Assembly: GCF_038007465.1 (NCBI RefSeq)
Contig: NZ_JBBOXF010000001.1
Coordinates: 3,111,001 to 3,175,000 of the forward strand
DNA: 64,000 nt
Reading direction: 5' to 3'
DNA from: Sporosarcina sp. FSL K6-1508
GTDB lineage: Bacteria; Bacillota; Bacilli; Bacillales_A; Planococcaceae
A program made the position numbers and the translations under genes. This document shows positions 60,535-64,000 of this stretch, one piece after another (within the stretch, counting starts at the first letter, position 1; each line of letters begins with the position of its first letter). The notes under the pieces are model-generated. The model was not told where the DNA came from, did not search any database, and was given only the letters and a program-made list of their open reading frames with translations.

Positions 60535-60987
60535 ATGAAAGAAATTTTACGTGAGGTTGGGATGATTGCGAGGGCATTAGACTCTATAAGTAATATAGAA
60601 TTTAAAGAATATGAGCTCACAAAAGGGCAGTATTTGTACCTTGTACGAATATGTGAAAATCCTGGGATCATTCAGGAAAAGTTAGCTGAAATGATAAAAG
60701 TAGACCGAACAACAGCATCTCGAGCTATAAAGCAACTTGTGAATAATGACTTTATCGAGAAGAAAGATGATGAACATAACCGGAAAATCAATAAACTATT
60801 TCCGACAGAAAAAGGAATAAATGTTTACCCGCTTATAAGAAGAGAAAATGATTATTCCAATATGGTGGCATTAGCTGGATTAACAAAAGAAGAAGTGGAA
60901 AGTATTTCTGATCTGCTCCAAAGAGTTAGAAAGAATATAGAAAAAGACTGGGAATTTGTGAGAAAAGGAAACAAAAGAAACTATTGA
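60535..60987 (+). CDS. MarR-family transcriptional regulator
   Basis: Winged-helix regulator of 150 residues. The recognition region IQEKLAEMIKVDRTTASRAI is followed by the wing KKDDEHNRKINKLFPTEKG, with flanking dimerisation helices. It starts with ATG after AAGGAG. It is the first gene of a run with paiA and paiB, with 24- and 18-base gaps. A palindromic site upstream suggests autorepression. The ligand is unknown, and a polyamine or oxidant signal is plausible. Confidence 0.92.
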   Translation: MKEILREVGMIARALDSISNIEFKEYELTKGQYLYLVRICENPGIIQEKLAEMIKVDRTTASRAIKQLVNNDFIEKKDDEHNRKINKLFPTEKGINVYPLIRRENDYSNMVALAGLTKEEVESISDLLQRVRKNIEKDWEFVRKGNKRNY

Positions 60988-61011
60988 GTTTTTTAAGGAG
61001 CGAATTAATAA

Positions 61012-61530
61012 ATGATTATTAGTATAAAAAAATGTACCATTGAGGACTTATACTTACTTCAAGAAATTAGTATTGAAACATTTAATGAGACATTTAAGGA
61101 TCTTAATTCTATGGAAAATATGAAATCCTATTTGAAGAAGGCGTTCAACCTAGAACAACTTGAAAAAGAGTTGTCCAATATCTCATCAGAATTCTTTTTT
61201 GTTTTTGTTAAGAATGAAATCGCTGGATATTTAAAGGTCAACACCAATGATTCTCAGTCTGAAAATATGGGTGATGAATCACTAGAAATCGAAAGAATTT
61301 ATATTAGGCGCAAATACCAAAAACAGGGGCTTGGAAAATATCTAATCGATAAGGCTATAGAGATAGCAGTACAGAAGCAAAAACAGAAAATCTGGCTAGG
61401 TGTATGGGAAAAGAATGAGAATGCGATTTCTTTTTATAAAAATGTAGGGTTTGTTCAAGTAGGAGCCCACTCTTTCTTTATGGGTGATGAAGAACAAATA
61501 GACAATATATTGGCTAAAACACTACTATAA
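61012..61530 (+). CDS. paiA: PaiA-type GNAT acetyltransferase (spermidine/spermine N-acetyltransferase)
   Basis: Protein of 172 residues, exactly the length of B. subtilis PaiA. The start SIKKCTIEDLYLLQEISIET and FNETFKDLNSMENMKSYL match PaiA closely, followed by IERIYIRRKYQKQGLGKYLI (acetyl-CoA loop) and WLGVWEKNENAISFYKNVGF. PaiA acetylates spermidine, spermine and other amines, lowering toxic polyamine excess. ATG follows AAGGAGCG. paiB follows 18 bases later, as in Bacillus. Confidence 0.9.
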   Translation: MIISIKKCTIEDLYLLQEISIETFNETFKDLNSMENMKSYLKKAFNLEQLEKELSNISSEFFFVFVKNEIAGYLKVNTNDSQSENMGDESLEIERIYIRRKYQKQGLGKYLIDKAIEIAVQKQKQKIWLGVWEKNENAISFYKNVGFVQVGAHSFFMGDEEQIDNILAKTLL

Positions 61531-61548
61531 CTGAAAAGGTGGAATCCT

Positions 61549-62166
61549 ATGTATATCCCTAAACATTTTAAGATCACGGATATTAATGAGGTTTGGGAGT
61601 TTATTCAATCGAACTCTTTTGGCACGATTGTTACGACAAAAGAAGGGAAACCAATTGCGACCCATTTGCCTTTCGGGACAAATAAAAAAGGCGATGACTT
61701 ATATATTACTGGACATATGGCTTATGGAAACCCTCAGTGGAGAACATTTGAATCCTGGGGTGATGTGTTAGTCATGTTTCAGGGGCCGAATGCTTATATA
61801 TCTTCTTCCTGGTATTCCCAGGAAAACGTACCCACATGGAATTATCAGGCTGTCCATTTGTATGGTAAACCTATAATTTTAAAGAAAGATGAGTTAATAG
61901 AAGAATTGATGAAAATGTTAGATAAATATGAAGGAAATCGTGAAAATCCAGTCTTATGGGATAAACTTTCTCCTGATCTCTTAGAAAAAGAACTGAAAGG
62001 TATTGTAGGTTTTAAGATTAAGGTGGAAGAAATACAAGCTGCATATAAATTAAGTCAGAATCGAAATGAAACAGACTATGATCATATCATTGATGAGTTA
62101 CAACACGAAGGAAACCCAAATTTAAATCAAATGTCAAGACTTCTGGAAGAGAAACGAAAAAGTTGA
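61549..62166 (+). CDS. paiB: PaiB, FMN-binding regulatory protein
   Basis: Protein of 205 residues of the PaiB/FMN_bind_2 family: MYIPKHFKITDINEVWEFIQ, GTIVTTKEGKPIATHLPF, GHMAYGNPQWRTFE, FQGPNAYISSSWY and the VPTWNYQAVHLYG motif. In Bacillus it is described as a negative transcription regulator of sporulation and protease genes, and the fold is a flavin-binding split barrel. It follows paiA closely, without a terminator between. No terminator is evident after it. Confidence 0.92.
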   Translation: MYIPKHFKITDINEVWEFIQSNSFGTIVTTKEGKPIATHLPFGTNKKGDDLYITGHMAYGNPQWRTFESWGDVLVMFQGPNAYISSSWYSQENVPTWNYQAVHLYGKPIILKKDELIEELMKMLDKYEGNRENPVLWDKLSPDLLEKELKGIVGFKIKVEEIQAAYKLSQNRNETDYDHIIDELQHEGNPNLNQMSRLLEEKRKS

Positions 62167-62224
62167 AGATGATTTATTTTGTTCAGCTGCCCTATTGATA
62201 GTAAATAAAAATGTGGGATTGTGA

Positions 62225-63140
62225 GATATTCTTGTTCAAACTTTATTACAAAGCAACCACCACAAACCAAGGATGAAATACTCAGCTATGTGTGGAAAGA
62301 CGAAATGCTCCATGAAGATTCCACAGGCCAGAAAGTACTTATTTCTCCCGAGAAGCACATGATGATGGGGGCAGGGAAGAGCTTTTTTCACTAAGAATCA
62401 ATGCCAAATGGGTCAGTAGAAATGCTTCTGATTTTTATCATTTCCAAAGTCGTGGATTTGCAACCAAGGGTTCAATTTGCTAAAGCAGCAGAGCAAAATG
62501 ATTCTGGCTGGAATTTGATAGCAGGTCCTAAAGAGGTGGGTGCACCCCTGGAAATCCGTCAGCAAATAAGAGTGTATGATGTCCATGGCCAGGCAGGAGA
62601 TTTTTATAAAGTTATAGGGATTGCAGGAATGACTCCTTGGTTCTACGTTATGGACGGAAAAGCCCAAGTAGACGCTTATTCGCTTGAAAAAGGTGATTCA
62701 ATTACAGGCGAACTGGAAGAATTAGTGTTAGTCAAGCTTCTTGCTGATACAACCCTTGTACTATTTTTGGTGAGTCTTAAAGCGTCTGTGACATTTGCAG
62801 GGAATTTTAGTGGTATCAAACGATGATTTAAGAACTTTTAAAATTAGGCAGTGAGCAAAATCATATAGGGAAATTGAGGAGTACGTTACTATCGTTTAGT
62901 TTACAGGGATCCTTTGGACTACCGAAATGGTTCAGGATAATTACAGGAAATGTTCTTTTGATTGGGATTATAGCCTTGGTTTTGGGGATTTGCTATCCTG
63001 TATTGGCAGCTTTTGTTTTTGATAAGCTAGGGGAATCGGAAAAAAGATTTAATATCAAAAAACAACCGAAAAATCTAGAATTCATCTTCCGCTTTCACAG
63101 GGCTACGCCCATAACGTATGGGACTGAGAGACTTATTTAA
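62225..63140 (+). pseudogene. Decayed coding region, fragments of unknown gene(s)
   Basis: Several disjoint open stretches look like pieces of former genes. These are a fragment ending VLISPEKHMMMGAGKSFFH* (to about 62394), an overlapping frame with INAKWVSRNASDFYHFQSRG (to about 62482), a longer frame at 62401-62826 (LEIRQQIRVYDVHGQAGDFY and further), and a membrane-like piece at 62874-63140 (WFRIITGNVLLIGIIALVLG). None has a convincing ribosome site, and frames break by stops or shifts. I cannot identify the parent family. The gene-like amino-acid composition is the main reason to call remnants. Confidence 0.4.
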
Positions 63141-63286
63141 GAAACCATTAAGAAGTGTAATAGAAGGAGTCATTTTTAACGTTAAAAGGTATGAGGAATG
63201 GTCTTTAAATCTATATCTTTTTAGGTTCGAGATGATCATTCACAAGTAAAATTAGAATTGTACACTAGAAGATGTTAGTAGCTAAA

Positions 63287-63335
63287 TAAAAAAAAGCATT
63301 CCATCTGTTTTAAGAAACAGATGGAATGCTTTTTC
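63287..63335. terminator. Bidirectional terminator
   Basis: Perfect stem AAAAAGCATTCCATCTGTTT / AAACAGATGGAATGCTTTTT with a TAAG loop, just after the stop codon of the minus-strand prenyltransferase gene. Confidence 0.92.
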
Positions 63336-63337
63336 AT

Positions 63338-64000
63338 TTAAAGTAAAAAACTAATTAATAATCCAGCAGATAACAAAAATCCAAAAAACGTATTGGTCAG
63401 AGCGGTTGATTTCATTGCTACTCGTAAATATTGCGGTTCGTTATCACCTTTTAGGAATCCTTGAATCGCTAAGAACGGTTTTTTCACGCTTAAGAACACG
63501 ACTAATGTCCAAGGACTGATATGGCCCGTCACAACGAGAAATACAATCCATAAATAAGAAACTACAAATGCAATTGCTAAAACAATAATTCCCTTCTCAC
63601 TACCAAGAAGAATCGCCAATGTTTTTCTTCCACCTTTAATATCTTCCTCTATATCACGGATATTATTGGACATGTTTATGGCCCCAACTAGAATCCCGAT
63701 TGGAATAGAAATTAGCAGGCTTTGAATAGTTATCGTATTTGTTTGAATAAAGAAAGCAATTAATACAAAACCTATCCCCATTAATAAACCAGAGAATAAT
63801 TCCCCAAAAGGAGTATACGCAATTGGTAAGGGTCCACCAGTATAGAAGTAGCCAATAGCCATCCCAAATAGGCCAATTACGACTAACCACCAACTACTAT
63901 TTATACAAATATACACGCCAATAAAGGCAGCTAAAATATACAATAAAAAAGCTACAGTTAACACATTTTTTGGTTTTAAACCATGCCGTACAATACCGCC
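63338..64000 (-). CDS. menA: UbiA-family prenyltransferase, probable 1,4-dihydroxy-2-naphthoate polyprenyltransferase, C-terminal part
   Basis: The open frame continues off the right edge (first visible residues GGIVRHGLKPKNVLTVAFLL), so only the last roughly 220 residues are present. It is an integral membrane protein with about six helices. The motif GYFYTGGPLPIAYTPFGELF and the second Asp-rich motif NNIRDIEEDIKGGRKTLAIL are those of MenA, which prenylates dihydroxynaphthoate in menaquinone synthesis. The first Asp motif lies outside the window. Other UbiA members cannot be fully excluded. Confidence 0.88.
   Translation of the reverse strand, partial: GGIVRHGLKPKNVLTVAFLLYILAAFIGVYICINSSWWLVVIGLFGMAIGYFYTGGPLPIAYTPFGELFSGLLMGIGFVLIAFFIQTNTITIQSLLISIPIGILVGAINMSNNIRDIEEDIKGGRKTLAILLGSEKGIIVLAIAFVVSYLWIVFLVVTGHISPWTLVVFLSVKKPFLAIQGFLKGDNEPQYLRVAMKSTALTNTFFGFLLSAGLLISFLL

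Noticed and set aside
1..64000. tRNA or rRNA genes
   Set aside because: No cloverleaf or rRNA core sequences were noticed on either strand. A tRNAscan/Infernal run would be decisive.

Overview
The window looks like a chromosomal segment of a low-GC Gram-positive of the order Bacillales, most likely a Sporosarcina-like member of the Planococcaceae/Caryophanaceae. The genus is inferred from overall gene content only. Supporting signs are strong AGGAGG ribosome sites, frequent TTG/GTG starts, many hairpin-plus-T terminators, a glmS ribozyme, and Bacillus-type gene neighbourhoods (FDH alpha with DUF1641, FdhD with DUF2294, ptsHI, paiAB, MsmX).

Layout. 1-18.9 kb: a sugar locus on the plus strand. 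It holds the end of a sugar ABC permease, a GH35 beta-galactosidase, two paralogous LacI regulators, a ROK repressor, an oligopeptide-binding lipoprotein, a ROK kinase, a Gfo/Idh/MocA protein, AgaS, a GatY/KbaY-type aldolase, a LacC-type kinase, NagA/AgaA, a phosphohexomutase, a PucR-like regulator and an MsmX-type ATPase. Together these give a complete PTS-independent route: beta-galactoside import, release of GalNAc/GlcNAc, phosphorylation by the ROK kinase, deacetylation, deamination/isomerisation, and the tagatose-6-phosphate branch into glycolysis. 19-22.6 kb: a membrane-anchored trypsin-like protease, a secreted four-repeat protein and 1.1 kb of repeat-rich non-coding DNA. 22.6-25.4 kb: an unknown protein, then an overlapping AAA ATPase/Toprim-like pair that resembles two-gene anti-phage systems. 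25.6-27.7 kb: small accessory genes and a collapsed mannitol operon (mtlA start fused to mtlD remnants).

27.8-35.7 kb: a formate module (OFA transporter, FdhD, DUF2294, NAD-type formate dehydrogenase, DUF1641, PurU). 36.6-38.6 kb: ptsHI. 38.9-40.8 kb: a HAD phosphatase and a LysM-3D wall protein. 40.9-47.4 kb: a minus-strand polyamine operon, speD-speA-speE-speB, followed by carboxy(nor)spermidine dehydrogenase and decarboxylase, so two spermidine routes lie in one cluster. 47.9-48.4 kb: three small proteins, two of them gapless 45-residue paralogues. 48.5-54.1 kb: UbiB-like kinase, SEC-C protein, ECF sigma/anti-sigma pair. 54.4-57.4 kb: GNATs, asparaginase, CutC. 57.8-59.9 kb: glmS with its ribozyme. 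60.4-62.2 kb: MarR-PaiA-PaiB. The right edge holds decayed coding remnants and the 3' part of a menA-like gene.

A dispersed non-coding repeat of about 100-180 bp, with MITE-like ends, occurs at eight or more places, including inside the polyamine operon. The best candidates for something undescribed are the AAA/Toprim pair, the tandem 45-residue proteins, the four-repeat secreted protein and the repeat family.
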